In this document: positions 27,394 through 36,969 of the stretch, in pieces
Layout of the letters: every line of letters starts with the position of its first letter
Numbering within the stretch: position 1 is the first letter of the stretch
NCBI GenBank assembly: GCA_017617335.1
Contig: JAFZWK010000064.1
Coordinates: 1-64,000, forward strand
Direction: 5' to 3'
Length of the DNA stretch: 64,000 nt
From: Bacteroidaceae bacterium
GTDB lineage: Bacteria > Bacteroidota > Bacteroidia > Bacteroidales > Bacteroidaceae
Program-made: the position numbers and the translations under genes
Notes under the pieces: model-generated
Databases searched by the model: none
Told to the model about the DNA's origin: nothing
Seen by the model: the letters and a program-made list of their open reading frames with translations, nothing else

Positions 27394-29163
27394 TTATTCC
27401 AATATGATTTCTTGCAAATCCAGTTCGTCACAATCGGTGGCACGGATAAGTCGTTCGGGTTCCGATGTGTTAATGTTGTTTGGGTATTCGTGGCTCATTA
27501 CAAAACGATTTCCCCGTACAATCAGACCCTTCAGACAATACAAATCCATCACAGGTTCTTGTATCAGTCGGAATGTGTTGTTCAACACTTTCACATTCTG
27601 GTTATATCGGCATTCCGGCCATTTGTCACGATCGAGTCCCGTTCCTACACTTATGATACCAGTACCCCAATGCCCGTAATAGCAGTTGTCGAATAAATTG
27701 TTGCGTATGGTAACATCTCGTACACCAGCCTGTTCAAACCAGTATCGAGCATCGCCTTCCATTAGCAGGGCTGGTCCTCCATTGTGGAACGTACAGTCCT
27801 CGATAAGCATTTTGGCTCTCGAACCCAATAATAGTCCCCTTGCCCTGTTTTGCCCAAAGTAACAGCCACGAATATGTACTTCGGGGTATTCGCTGCATCC
27901 TGCGATTGCATCCATTGGCTTTGCATCTTCGGGAATGTCGTTTTCCAGTTCTACCTCAAAGCGTGTAAGCTCTGCATTTGTAGCATGAGCATCCTTTACC
28001 TTGGCGTGTGCGTAAGTTTGTAAGTTCTTGGAGCATACAAACTCAATCTGTAATCCTTTTTTCAGGTAATCGAAACCTCGCTGGGCATCGTTAGCCAAAT
28101 CTACTATCAATCTGTTGGGCTGGGCTAGTTCTGCTATGCGGTAGTACACACCATGTATATTCGTGGCATCATCTGTTTGGCATAACATTCTGCAGTCATA
28201 CATTCGTATGTAGCCACTGCAGTTCACGAAATGTGTTGCATCAGCTGCTATGCTCACTACACGATCCTTGCCAGGAGCAGGTTCTACTACCAGACGCTCC
28301 AATAGAAGATCACGGCTGCGTTGTGCTATTACTCCCATTCCTCCTGCGTGGTAGATAGTAATGTCGTGCAGAGATACACGTTTCGAGTCGCTTACGGTGA
28401 TAGCGGGTACCCTTCGCTCCGCCATCCCTAAATTCATCACATTACCTACTATGCCCGTCAAATTGGAATGCATCAGTCTTACCGTTTTGTTTCCTAAATC
28501 GATAGCCTTCGATGTGTTTCCTATCCATTGATCGTTTACCTTCCACTCCGTTTCTAGTCGTTTCGGATTGAACTCCAATAGGTAAATCCAGGGGTATTCC
28601 GTTCCTTCCTCGTCAATCATGTGCAACCCTTGTTCATCAATACGATATGGGTATTCGGGACTGAATTTTAAGTCGATGTATTCCGGTGAAATACCTACGA
28701 TATGTCCCTCTGAATGGAACGTGCGATCGTAGTCTATGCGCAGGTTACGCAGTTCAATGTCCTCTGCCTCGCGAACATGAAATGGGCATACGAAGCCGTG
28801 AAAAAGCAGCAGGGCACCCCCTCCGTCTATCTCTAAATGCCGTAATCCCGTAAGGTCAAAAGCAAAGCATCGTTCATAGGCACCATTGTTCGATATATAT
28901 GTCATGTAGGATAAAAGACCGTCGGGTCGAAAACGGTATGTTCGGTTGTGGAGAAGCAGTTTACGCACCTTTTTTGTCAGTCGGCAGTCTTCTAATGCCG
29001 TCTGTGCGGCAGGCGAACAATTCTCTGGTGTTCCGAAAACTTCTGCGTATGGTTCAAAGTCCAGCGTCTTCGTCTTACTGTTGTAGGCACGATCAAACAC
29101 TTCTGACTGTCCCCATGCAGTCAGAGACAGAAAGAACAGAAAGAGTGAAAAGATGCATTTCAT
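27394..29163 (-). CDS. GH110-like secreted beta-helix galactosidase
   Basis: The start at 29163 gives a signal peptide (MKCIFSLFLFFLSLTAWGQ) and 589 residues. The in-frame start at 29214 would overlap the promoter-like region. The body is right-handed parallel beta-helix sequence. Segments such as DATHFVNCSGYIRMYDC and QTDDATNIHGVYY resemble the GH110 family of exo-alpha-1,3-galactosidases. That assignment rests on remembered motifs; another beta-helix glycosidase is possible. It sits between two rhamnosidase-island genes. Confidence 0.75.
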   Translation of the reverse strand: MKCIFSLFLFFLSLTAWGQSEVFDRAYNSKTKTLDFEPYAEVFGTPENCSPAAQTALEDCRLTKKVRKLLLHNRTYRFRPDGLLSYMTYISNNGAYERCFAFDLTGLRHLEIDGGGALLLFHGFVCPFHVREAEDIELRNLRIDYDRTFHSEGHIVGISPEYIDLKFSPEYPYRIDEQGLHMIDEEGTEYPWIYLLEFNPKRLETEWKVNDQWIGNTSKAIDLGNKTVRLMHSNLTGIVGNVMNLGMAERRVPAITVSDSKRVSLHDITIYHAGGMGVIAQRSRDLLLERLVVEPAPGKDRVVSIAADATHFVNCSGYIRMYDCRMLCQTDDATNIHGVYYRIAELAQPNRLIVDLANDAQRGFDYLKKGLQIEFVCSKNLQTYAHAKVKDAHATNAELTRFEVELENDIPEDAKPMDAIAGCSEYPEVHIRGCYFGQNRARGLLLGSRAKMLIEDCTFHNGGPALLMEGDARYWFEQAGVRDVTIRNNLFDNCYYGHWGTGIISVGTGLDRDKWPECRYNQNVKVLNNTFRLIQEPVMDLYCLKGLIVRGNRFVMSHEYPNNINTSEPERLIRATDCDELDLQEIILE

Positions 29164-29183
29164 TGCTATAATTGATTTTTGTG

Positions 29184-29191
29184 TAAAGATA
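29184..29191 (-). promoter_or_regulatory. Probable -7 box of the GH110-like gene
   Basis: The minus strand reads TATCTTTA, matching TAnnTTTG at 7 of 8 positions. The same box with identical flanks (TTGTATCTTTACAC) precedes the CBM9-like gene at 43267-43274, which supports both. Confidence 0.4.
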
Positions 29192-29261
29192 CAAGTAAAT
29201 GAGGAATAAAGCAAGGAAAAACAACTTTTTTTCTTATTTGTCAGGATTTAAAGAAATGCCG

Positions 29262-29292
29262 CCTCCACCCTTTCGAGGAAAGCAGCATTTCT
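29262..29292 (-). terminator. Possible terminator after the GLUG-type gene
   Basis: AGAAATGC (29262-29269) pairs with GCATTTCT (29285-29292) over 8 bp; CCTC and GAGG inside the loop may extend it. It lies 26 bp after the stop of the gene at 29318. The T-run is short. Confidence 0.4.
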
Positions 29293-29317
29293 CTATTCGT
29301 TTATTAACCAAAAATTT

Positions 29318-32300
29318 CTACTTTACCATCACCTTTTTGCCGTCGATGATATAGAGGCCCTTTTGAACCTTTTGTACTTTCTGTCCCAGTATGTTGTAGA
29401 TACCCTTCGACAGAACGTTGGATTGGCTGGCAATCTCCTGGATAGCAGTTGTCACATTACAATATGTGCCGTCGCTCTGTTTGCCTACGATTCCGCGTGT
29501 TACATCGGGAAGGGGAGTCTCATCGGTACCCAGCAATTGGCCCCACCCTGCCAATTCATCGGTGTGTCCGTTATTCAGTAACCAGCATACTTCACCGCTT
29601 CTGAGTTGCTCCTCTGTTACTTGGGTACAGTCTGCATTGTTGCTCGCGTATGCATTCAAATAATAGCAGTTTTCGCAAGTATAGACAGCACCATTGGCTC
29701 CGTAGACAATGTTCCAGTCATCTCCCTTGGGTATTGTTCCAGTGAAGAGGCAGTTGCGTACCACTTCTCCATTACAAGGCCAACCGATGATGCCAGCATT
29801 GTTGGCGGCAGTCTCAGAAATTAACTTTCCGTCGAACAGGCAGTTTTCCACCAAGCAATTGTTGCTGGCTCCTACAATTCCGCCAGAGGCGCAAAGTCCT
29901 TCTACGGTCAGAATCATGTTCACGTGACTTACGCAGTTCAGTATCTTACCAGCTTGCAGATGGCCTACGAACGAACCATTGCATAGACCTCCAGCCGTAA
30001 TGGTTCCTTCCATTATTATGTTTTGGAAGGTTCCCTGCAGAGCCTGCGAAAGACCTGCATAATGCTCATTGCTGGTAAAGTTCACTTTTATCGTATGCCC
30101 GTTACCATTCAGCGTGCCTGCGTATGGAACAGCGGTAGTACCTACGAAGGGGAAGTCCTCTCCTTGATAAGCCGTCAGGTCGATGTCGGCTTTCAAAACA
30201 GCATAATTGATTATAGCCCCCTGCTTCAGGAGATTGCTGAATGCCACAAATTCCTCAGCTGTTTCGATTGGATACTCTACGTTGAACCTCTGATAGTACT
30301 TGTCTTGTTTCAATTCTTCTATCTTGGCTATTACTTCATCGGTTGTCAAATATCCTTCGTTGTAGATGTCTAGGATCTGGTAGTACGTCTCGTCGTATCC
30401 GTTCCTCAAGTCTTCAGGCAGATTGGTGTAGTAGAGATCAAGCAATTTGTCGTTGAAGGTAATCAATTGAGTGTAAGCCTGCTTACTTGCAATGATATCG
30501 GCAAAGAGTTTACCCAAACGTACGATTGCTTCGTATTTCTGTTCCGTAGTACTCAGATTGTTACTTGTAATGCACGCTTTCAGTTCGTCCTTAAGATTTG
30601 TACTGTAGTTCGGCGCATCCATGTTTTCGAACAATACCAGATAATCGTTCAGCAGGTGGTTTGCTTTCTTTATCATGTCATTCAGTAAGGCATCTATCTG
30701 ATCGGCGGCCTCTTCCTGATTACCCAGATAGATCAGTTTTACGTTGCCCAGATAGGTCACGCAGCTGCGGTCTTTCACACCTTCATTGGAAGTTCCTACA
30801 GTAAGGATTCCATCGGTTACGTTAACCAGAATACTGTTCGTATAATACCCATCGGCAAAGACATATCCCATACCAGTATAAGTATAGGGAGCATAGCCAG
30901 TTTCCTCCCAGTCGCCGTTGTATACCATCTCTACGTCGTTGCCGTATTTTTCTCCTGCTTCTATGGGAACGAGGCCACTGCGCTGAGTCTGCATATAGTT
31001 CTTGTTGTCGTTGGCGTAGATGAGGCCTGTATAGTTGTATACTGCTTCAGGATCCATGGCATCCACTTCTGTGTAGCCGCTTATCTGGTAGATATAGAAC
31101 CCGTTCTTAACGTCTTTGATGGTTTGGTGAATATTCATTGGGCAACTATTCATGGCCAAAACACGCATTACACCTCCTGCATCTACAACGTAGCCATTGA
31201 AACCGCCGTCAGACTCCCATCCGCTGGCTTTGTCGTCCTGAGCGAACGAGGCGTTTAGCAGCAATGTGGTCACGTCGGCTCCTGGGCCATAACCACCGTT
31301 CACGGCATCATCCAACAGTTGCTGTGCACGGACTTCCTCAGCAGCCAGTTCCTCGTTGTTGAGCAGGCAGTTTTCTATAATGTAGAGGTAAGAACCACAG
31401 GTATATTGCTCACAGGGTTCTATGCTCTCCTCTAAATAGCGCCGCAGGAAAGGCGTCATTTCGAATGTATTTCCGTTCTCTTCGATGAAGGTCTTTATTT
31501 CATCAATCTTTCCCTGATAGTGCTCGTATGCAGCTACGGAGTTCTCTATCTCATCGAGCATCTGATTTGTTGTTTCGATAGCGGCCAGTAGGTCCTTTAC
31601 CGTAGAATTCTGTTTCAAAGCCTCTAATGCCTGCAGGTAAGGTTCTTTCAATGAGATTTGGAACAGGTGTTCGCTCAAATATGTGTCGGCTTCTTCTCGT
31701 TGTAGGTCGCAGAATTGTTGTATAGAGCTCTCATCTTCTGTCAGGTTGTAGTAGTCTTCGCCTGCTTTGTAAACGATTCCGTGTGTACAGAAGGGAAGGG
31801 GACTCTTGTCTTCGTCCAGGGTCTGGAACCAGGTCTGTCCTACCTTATTGCCGTTCAGCATGTAGCAAAGCTCTCCGTTTCTGAGTTGCTCCTCTGAAAT
31901 TTGTGTGCTGCCCGCATTAATGCCTTCATAGGCATTCAGGTAGTAGCAGTTTTGACATGATACAGGAGCATTGATTACTGATATGGTATAAGCTCCTCCT
32001 TCTGGTATCGTGCCAGCAAAAACACAGTTTCGCGCCGTTGTTTCTGCAGCTGCTGGCCAACCTATGATACCTCCGTTGTTAGTGGCTGAACCGGATTCCA
32101 TCTTTCCATCGAACAGACAGTTCTCCACCAGGCTCCTGTTATTTCCTGAGGTAGCTCCTACAATGCCACCTGATGCACACAGACCTTCAACATTCATGTA
32201 CAACATGGCGTGGCTAACACAGTTTTGGACGGTTCCACCCATCAAGTTGCCTACGAACGAACCGTTGCACAGGCCACCGCAGGAGATGCTTCCCTCCAGG

Positions 32301-33688
32301 ACAATGTTGCGGAAAGTGCCACTCATCGCTTGCGACAAACCAGCATAATGGTCGGCGCTGCTGAAGTTTACTATGATAGTATGCCCATCTCCGTCGAATG
32401 TCTTCGTGAAGGGAACCTCGGTTGTACCTAAAAATGGGAAATTGTCGTTGTATCCTGTCAAATCAATGTCTGCCACAAGCTTGGCTGACATGTTTGTTGT
32501 TCCAGCCTTTATTTGATTAGTATAGTCGACGTATTCTTCAGCAGAAGAAATCTTCAGAAAAGCATTTGCTTCAAGTCTATTTTGCTCATGAATTAGGGTT
32601 TCGTAGTTCGCAATCATTTCTTCCTTAGTCGTACTGGCAGCCAAGGCAGCCAGGGCTTCCAAATAGGCGTCTGTGTTGCCATAATCGATCTTCTCATTGC
32701 TCAGGAATTCATTGGCTTCGTCCTTTACCATGCCTGTGAATTGCTGAATACTGGTCTCGTCACCTGTCAGTTCGCAGAAAGTAACGCCGCCGTCCGGGCT
32801 GTATATTATATTATGTGTGCTGTTCGGCGTGGGCATCTTATCTTCGTTCAGCGTCTGGAACCAACCAGTCCCTGTCAGACCTCCTCCGTTCAGCAACCAG
32901 CAAGCACGGCCGCTTGCCAGATCTTCTTCCGTAATCTGTATGCTTCCGCTTCTCGTATCCTGATACTCGTTCAGGAAGCAGCAATTGCTGATGGCTGCTG
33001 CATCCATGTTACGTGAGATTGTACAGGCATTTCCTCCTTCTGGTATAGTTCCAGCACAAAGGCAGTTATTGATTGTAACGCCGAAGCCAGCCCATCCTAC
33101 CAGTCCGGCACAATCTGTAACAGTCTCGCTCACAATGCTTCCGTCCCAGCCGCTGTATTCTATCAGTCCTCCGTAGCCTACACTACCTACCAGACCAGCG
33201 CAGTTGCACAGTCCAGTAGCAGTAAGATTCAGCGTAGCATGGCTGAAACAATGCGAGATGGTACCTCCGTTCAAATAACCAACTAAGGTACCTATGCACA
33301 ACCATTCAGTAGTTTGTGATCCGTACAGTTCCAGATTCTTCACTACACCATTGGTACCCAGTGCTCCGATCAGTCCTGTCCAGTGACGCCAGCCAGTGAA
33401 ATTGTAAGTTACTTTGTGGCCGGCTCCGTCCAGCGTGCCATGATATTCGTGATCGATATCGTCGCCATCGTTTGCGCCCAGCATGGGGAAGTCCTCTCCC
33501 TGATAGGCCGTCAGGTCGATGTCAGCGGTGAGAACAGCGCTTAGGCTTCGTTCTCCTTCGTTTACTCTGGCCGCAAAGGCAGCATATTCCTCTGCGGTCC
33601 CAATCTCTATGGTGGTCTGTGACCAACCCGTTGTGCTGCACAGCCAGATTGTGGTTGCTGTCAGCATGGAAAGTAATGTTTTTTTCAT
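29318..33688 (-). CDS. Giant secreted three-module GLUG-type protein with T9SS-like C-terminal tail
   Basis: The 1456-residue protein starts with a signal peptide (MKKTLLSMLTATTIWLCS, start at 33688). Three homologous modules lie at about 27-300, 373-640 and 1133-1400. Each opens with an (I)xSAEEYxxF helix and ADIDLT.Y...FP.LG, then gives GLUG-like beta turns (GTLVGYLNGGTISHC) and an EE(D/Q)L..GxxCWLLNGG end. Helical FIVAR-like linkers and a beta-sandwich (~830-1000) lie between modules 2 and 3. The last ~35 residues (GIYNILGQKVQKVQKGLYII) look like a T9SS sorting domain, so the protein is probably anchored on the cell surface. Its glycan-binding role is inference. Confidence 0.85.
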   Translation of the reverse strand: MKKTLLSMLTATTIWLCSTTGWSQTTIEIGTAEEYAAFAARVNEGERSLSAVLTADIDLTAYQGEDFPMLGANDGDDIDHEYHGTLDGAGHKVTYNFTGWRHWTGLIGALGTNGVVKNLELYGSQTTEWLCIGTLVGYLNGGTISHCFSHATLNLTATGLCNCAGLVGSVGYGGLIEYSGWDGSIVSETVTDCAGLVGWAGFGVTINNCLCAGTIPEGGNACTISRNMDAAAISNCCFLNEYQDTRSGSIQITEEDLASGRACWLLNGGGLTGTGWFQTLNEDKMPTPNSTHNIIYSPDGGVTFCELTGDETSIQQFTGMVKDEANEFLSNEKIDYGNTDAYLEALAALAASTTKEEMIANYETLIHEQNRLEANAFLKISSAEEYVDYTNQIKAGTTNMSAKLVADIDLTGYNDNFPFLGTTEVPFTKTFDGDGHTIIVNFSSADHYAGLSQAMSGTFRNIVLEGSISCGGLCNGSFVGNLMGGTVQNCVSHAMLYMNVEGLCASGGIVGATSGNNRSLVENCLFDGKMESGSATNNGGIIGWPAAAETTARNCVFAGTIPEGGAYTISVINAPVSCQNCYYLNAYEGINAGSTQISEEQLRNGELCYMLNGNKVGQTWFQTLDEDKSPLPFCTHGIVYKAGEDYYNLTEDESSIQQFCDLQREEADTYLSEHLFQISLKEPYLQALEALKQNSTVKDLLAAIETTNQMLDEIENSVAAYEHYQGKIDEIKTFIEENGNTFEMTPFLRRYLEESIEPCEQYTCGSYLYIIENCLLNNEELAAEEVRAQQLLDDAVNGGYGPGADVTTLLLNASFAQDDKASGWESDGGFNGYVVDAGGVMRVLAMNSCPMNIHQTIKDVKNGFYIYQISGYTEVDAMDPEAVYNYTGLIYANDNKNYMQTQRSGLVPIEAGEKYGNDVEMVYNGDWEETGYAPYTYTGMGYVFADGYYTNSILVNVTDGILTVGTSNEGVKDRSCVTYLGNVKLIYLGNQEEAADQIDALLNDMIKKANHLLNDYLVLFENMDAPNYSTNLKDELKACITSNNLSTTEQKYEAIVRLGKLFADIIASKQAYTQLITFNDKLLDLYYTNLPEDLRNGYDETYYQILDIYNEGYLTTDEVIAKIEELKQDKYYQRFNVEYPIETAEEFVAFSNLLKQGAIINYAVLKADIDLTAYQGEDFPFVGTTAVPYAGTLNGNGHTIKVNFTSNEHYAGLSQALQGTFQNIIMEGTITAGGLCNGSFVGHLQAGKILNCVSHVNMILTVEGLCASGGIVGASNNCLVENCLFDGKLISETAANNAGIIGWPCNGEVVRNCLFTGTIPKGDDWNIVYGANGAVYTCENCYYLNAYASNNADCTQVTEEQLRSGEVCWLLNNGHTDELAGWGQLLGTDETPLPDVTRGIVGKQSDGTYCNVTTAIQEIASQSNVLSKGIYNILGQKVQKVQKGLYIIDGKKVMVK

Positions 33689-33739
33689 AAGCATTTATTA
33701 ATGTTAGTGTTTTGAATGTTGTTTTTGCTATGTTTTGCA

Positions 33740-33962
33740 GTGCAAAGTTTGGGACTTTTTTCGACCTGTGCAAGGGATTTTGGAAATCAGTAAATCACTA
33801 TAAAATCTAAAATACGAAGAATCAGATATTTACGTTTGGTTGTTTCGACAAAATCAGTAAATATAATCCTCTTCTCCCTGACCTTCTTAACCATAGGTAA
33901 TCCCTGCTTTAACAGCCCAAATCCTCGAAAGTCTGCACGAATTCCTTTGCAGGAAGAGCCGC
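33740..33962. repeat. Leader repeat A, upstream of the GLUG-type gene
   Basis: This stretch matches 40514-40736 at a constant offset of 6774 without net insertions. It covers a promoter-like box (CAAAGTTT at 33743-33750), a middle part (rich in AATCAGT) and the decayed 3' end of a regulator gene. The likely shared operator makes the GLUG-type gene and the fasciclin gene co-regulated. Confidence 0.85.
33909..33962 (-). pseudogene. 3' remnant of a DUF6377 regulator gene
   Basis: Seventeen codons and a stop read AALPAKEFVQTFEDLGC, aligned with AALPAQEFMQAFENLGR at the end of the intact regulator (40683-42347). The rest of the gene is missing. Homology ends at 33962, the first base of the 22-nt array. 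A deletion or recombination at the array is the simplest reading. Confidence 0.8.
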
Positions 33963-34037
33963 AACACGTTGACTTTGCCGACTCAACACGTTGAAATGGC
34001 GAATGCAACACGTTGAAATGGGGTTTATAACGTGTCA
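33962..34037. repeat. 22-nt-period CAACRYGTTG array, copy 3
   Basis: Four units start at 33962, 33984, 34006 (each CAACACGTTG) and 34028 (TAACGTGTCA), always 22 nt apart. The rest of the interval 34038-34205 holds no recognisable gene. Confidence 0.9.
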
Positions 34038-34205
34038 AAAACAGCGTAATAACAGGAGAAAATGGTAGTGTTTTGCAATATTTTGGGGATATACAACACG
34101 AATACGTGAATGCATCTTCTTAAAAATCAAGTGGTTGTGGATTATTGAACCTCAAAAAGTTGCAAAGTTGCAACGCTTTGCGAAAAACAGGGGACTGTGA
34201 GCCGC

Positions 34206-36890
34206 TCATAGTTTCGACTCGAATACGTAGTGTCCAGAACCCACGAGGCAGACAACTTCTGTAGAGTTACTTTCCTGTAGTTGAATCTGTCCGTTTCCTT
34301 TCAGACTGCAACCATTTTCCCGTACGCTCTTTGCGGAACTTGTAGGAATGTGAACGAGAGCCTGCGTATTGGTAGGGATATCTATAGCAAGGATGAATTT
34401 CCCGTTCTGTTTCCTCCAAGAGCTGCGAATGGTGCCCTTTACTGTCTTCAGTTCACCTTCTGCACTATCCAGTTCGCTGAAGGGATAAGGTTGCAGGATG
34501 AACTGACTGAATGCAGGATGATTGAAATCGCTCCGTATGCCTGCTACGTACTTGTAGAACCAGGAACCTACAGACCCCATCATAGGGTGATTGTGGGAAT
34601 TCATCTCGTCACCCGTCAGGTATTCCCATCTTTCCCATAGCGTGGTAGCTCCCTTGCTTAACATGAATCCCCAACTAGGATAAGTCGTCTGGGTGGCAAT
34701 ACGGTAAGCTACCTCTGGGTATCCTCTGTCACTCAGCACTTCCAAAAGATACTTTGTACATAGGTTGCCAGTTGTCAGATGGAAATCGTGAGCTTCCACA
34801 TCAGCTACGAGGTTCTTTATTGCACGTCCAGCCTGTTCCTCGTTCGCCATCCCCATGTAAAGCGCTATACTGTTGCAAGCCTGATTATTAGAACCGTATC
34901 CGCCCTTCTCCTCATTCCAGTATGCGCGGTTGAAGGCATCCCTCGTCTCCTCAGCCAATTTCGTGTATCGAGCTACTTCCTCCATACGACCTATCACACC
35001 AGCCATCTGAGCAAGAACACGTTCACAGTGGTACAGATAAGCTGTAGAAATGAGTTGGCCAGGTGTATCGCGCGACACACCTGACAGCGGACTTGCAAGG
35101 AACTCCCTGGGTGGGCACCAGTCTCCATAGTAACTGTAATCTACGATGCCGTCCCTGGTTCTGCTGTGCAGGTAGTCTGTCCAGGCTTTCAGATGGGAGA
35201 AGTGTTGAAGGATCAGGTTTTTGTTGCCGTAGAATTCATAGCACTTATTGGCCAGTAGCAGGTAGCTGGCACAAACGGGGTCAGCGGGTCGTGCTCCGAA
35301 ACGGAAAGGAGCTACGCAGGTAATCGTTCCGTCTTCGCCCTGCGTATCGGTAATGTCCTGCAGGAACTTAGGGTAGAAGCGCGACATATCGAAGTTATAC
35401 ATAGCCTGTTCGATACGTACAGTGAGGTCATTCAGCCACCCCATACGTTCGTCTCTTTGCGGACAGTCCGTAGGAACGCTGTGCAGGTTTGAAGACTCGG
35501 TGTTCACTACCATCTGGTGGATATCGTTAAGCAGTTGGTTAGAGCAATGGAAACTTCCTGTCTGTGGAACAGAAGAGCGAACAACACGTACCTGGAGGTC
35601 ACTCTCTGCTGGAGCAGAAGTCAGTCCGCTTATTTGGACGTAGCGGAATCCGTGGTAGGTAAAGCGAGGTTCCCATTCCTCTATGCCCTTTCCGCTCAGA
35701 ATGAAGATGTCCTCTGCCTTGGCGTTTCTCAGATTGTCCTGATTTATGGATCCGTCCTCGTGGAGGGTTTCTGCATAGCGCATCGTTATCTTCTGCCCCT
35801 CCTTGCCTTTTACGCGTATCCGCATCCACCCAGCTAAGTTCCGCCCAGCGTCTACTATGTAGTCTCCGTTGGGCAGAGCCGTCAGAGTTGTCGGGCTGAG
35901 GGAATCCACTACACGAATAGGATCTACTCGCTGAGAGGTCATTACTCCTGTAGGTTCATCCGCATTGCAGGCTAAAGCCCATTGTTTATTCATCAGCAAG
36001 GGTGGTTTGTAGGGCTCGTAGAGTTCCTTGTTCTCGTTTCGGGCATCATAAGTCTCTCCGTCGAAAACGGTACTATAGAGAGTTCTTTCTCCGCAAAGTA
36101 TCCGGATGTTGTCGGAAGTGTAGATGATCCAGTTTCCGTCCTCGAGTTGTACCCTCATCAGAAATCTGAGCTTGCACATCCCCATCCATCCTGGAGCTGT
36201 CGTTATTACTACAGTGTTCGCTTCAGGTTTCAGCATTTCCGTCACATCGTAAGAAACGTAATAGCAGCGTTTGCTGTATGAACTTTGAGCTGGATCTAAT
36301 ACATGGTCGCCTACTTTCTGATGGTTTATCTCCAACTCGCTGTAACCCAGTCCAGATACATAGATGCATCCCATCTTTACCTTTTGTCCAGGTTCGATAG
36401 TCGTCTTGTAGTAAAGCACTCTTCCAGGCAGCCCGCCAGTATAGTTAATCCAGCCAGCCAGCCAATCCCCCTGTCTTATTGGGCCCATCTCAAAAAAGGC
36501 CGTTTCCGACCATTTTGTGTCTACTCGTTGATTAGTTTTCACATTTACTTTCCAGTAGTAGCAGGCAAAGCTTTTCAGTTCTACTCCTTCGAAGGTGATG
36601 CCTGTGCTCTCTCGTGATTCTTTTACTCCCGAGTCCCAAACATCCCCTTCGTTCTTCTCCAATAGTTCCTCTGAGCTTGCAACGAGCAGGCGGTAAGCCA
36701 CTTGACGTACGCCTTTCTCCTGAGCCTCGATCTTCCAGCTGAAAGTGGGTCGAACGTTGTCCATTCCGAGAGGATTCGTCTCGTAGTCCGTCTGTAGATC
36801 ATAGACACGCAGATTCTCGCTCGTTATTGTTTGCTGCGCCAGTAAGGCGAAGGAAAAGAACGTACAGATCGTCAGAAATGTGGTTTTCAT
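34206..36890 (-). CDS. GH78 alpha-L-rhamnosidase
   Basis: The 894-residue protein has a signal peptide (MKTTFLTICTFFSFALLAQQ). N-terminal beta-sandwich domains open with VRPTFSWKIEAQEKGVRQVAY. The (alpha/alpha)6 barrel carries the GH78 signature VPTDCPQRDERMGWLND near residue 475. This set of domains is standard for GH78, inverting enzymes that release alpha-L-rhamnose. With the GH106-like gene it gives the locus two rhamnosidases, pointing to rhamnose-rich pectin or plant glycoside as substrate. It is followed by an intergenic stretch with no terminator that I can see. Confidence 0.93.
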   Translation of the reverse strand: MKTTFLTICTFFSFALLAQQTITSENLRVYDLQTDYETNPLGMDNVRPTFSWKIEAQEKGVRQVAYRLLVASSEELLEKNEGDVWDSGVKESRESTGITFEGVELKSFACYYWKVNVKTNQRVDTKWSETAFFEMGPIRQGDWLAGWINYTGGLPGRVLYYKTTIEPGQKVKMGCIYVSGLGYSELEINHQKVGDHVLDPAQSSYSKRCYYVSYDVTEMLKPEANTVVITTAPGWMGMCKLRFLMRVQLEDGNWIIYTSDNIRILCGERTLYSTVFDGETYDARNENKELYEPYKPPLLMNKQWALACNADEPTGVMTSQRVDPIRVVDSLSPTTLTALPNGDYIVDAGRNLAGWMRIRVKGKEGQKITMRYAETLHEDGSINQDNLRNAKAEDIFILSGKGIEEWEPRFTYHGFRYVQISGLTSAPAESDLQVRVVRSSVPQTGSFHCSNQLLNDIHQMVVNTESSNLHSVPTDCPQRDERMGWLNDLTVRIEQAMYNFDMSRFYPKFLQDITDTQGEDGTITCVAPFRFGARPADPVCASYLLLANKCYEFYGNKNLILQHFSHLKAWTDYLHSRTRDGIVDYSYYGDWCPPREFLASPLSGVSRDTPGQLISTAYLYHCERVLAQMAGVIGRMEEVARYTKLAEETRDAFNRAYWNEEKGGYGSNNQACNSIALYMGMANEEQAGRAIKNLVADVEAHDFHLTTGNLCTKYLLEVLSDRGYPEVAYRIATQTTYPSWGFMLSKGATTLWERWEYLTGDEMNSHNHPMMGSVGSWFYKYVAGIRSDFNHPAFSQFILQPYPFSELDSAEGELKTVKGTIRSSWRKQNGKFILAIDIPTNTQALVHIPTSSAKSVRENGCSLKGNGQIQLQESNSTEVVCLVGSGHYVFESKL

Positions 36891-36969
36891 TATTTTGTGG
36901 GGTTATTGTTTATAAAGCTATCCATGGCTTCATAACAGAAGTATTTCTTCTCCCCTCCTCTTGGGAAGG

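Noticed and set aside
33962..34037. CRISPR array
   Set aside because: The period is only 22 nt, units are degenerate, spacers are short and shared between arrays, and no cas genes are present.
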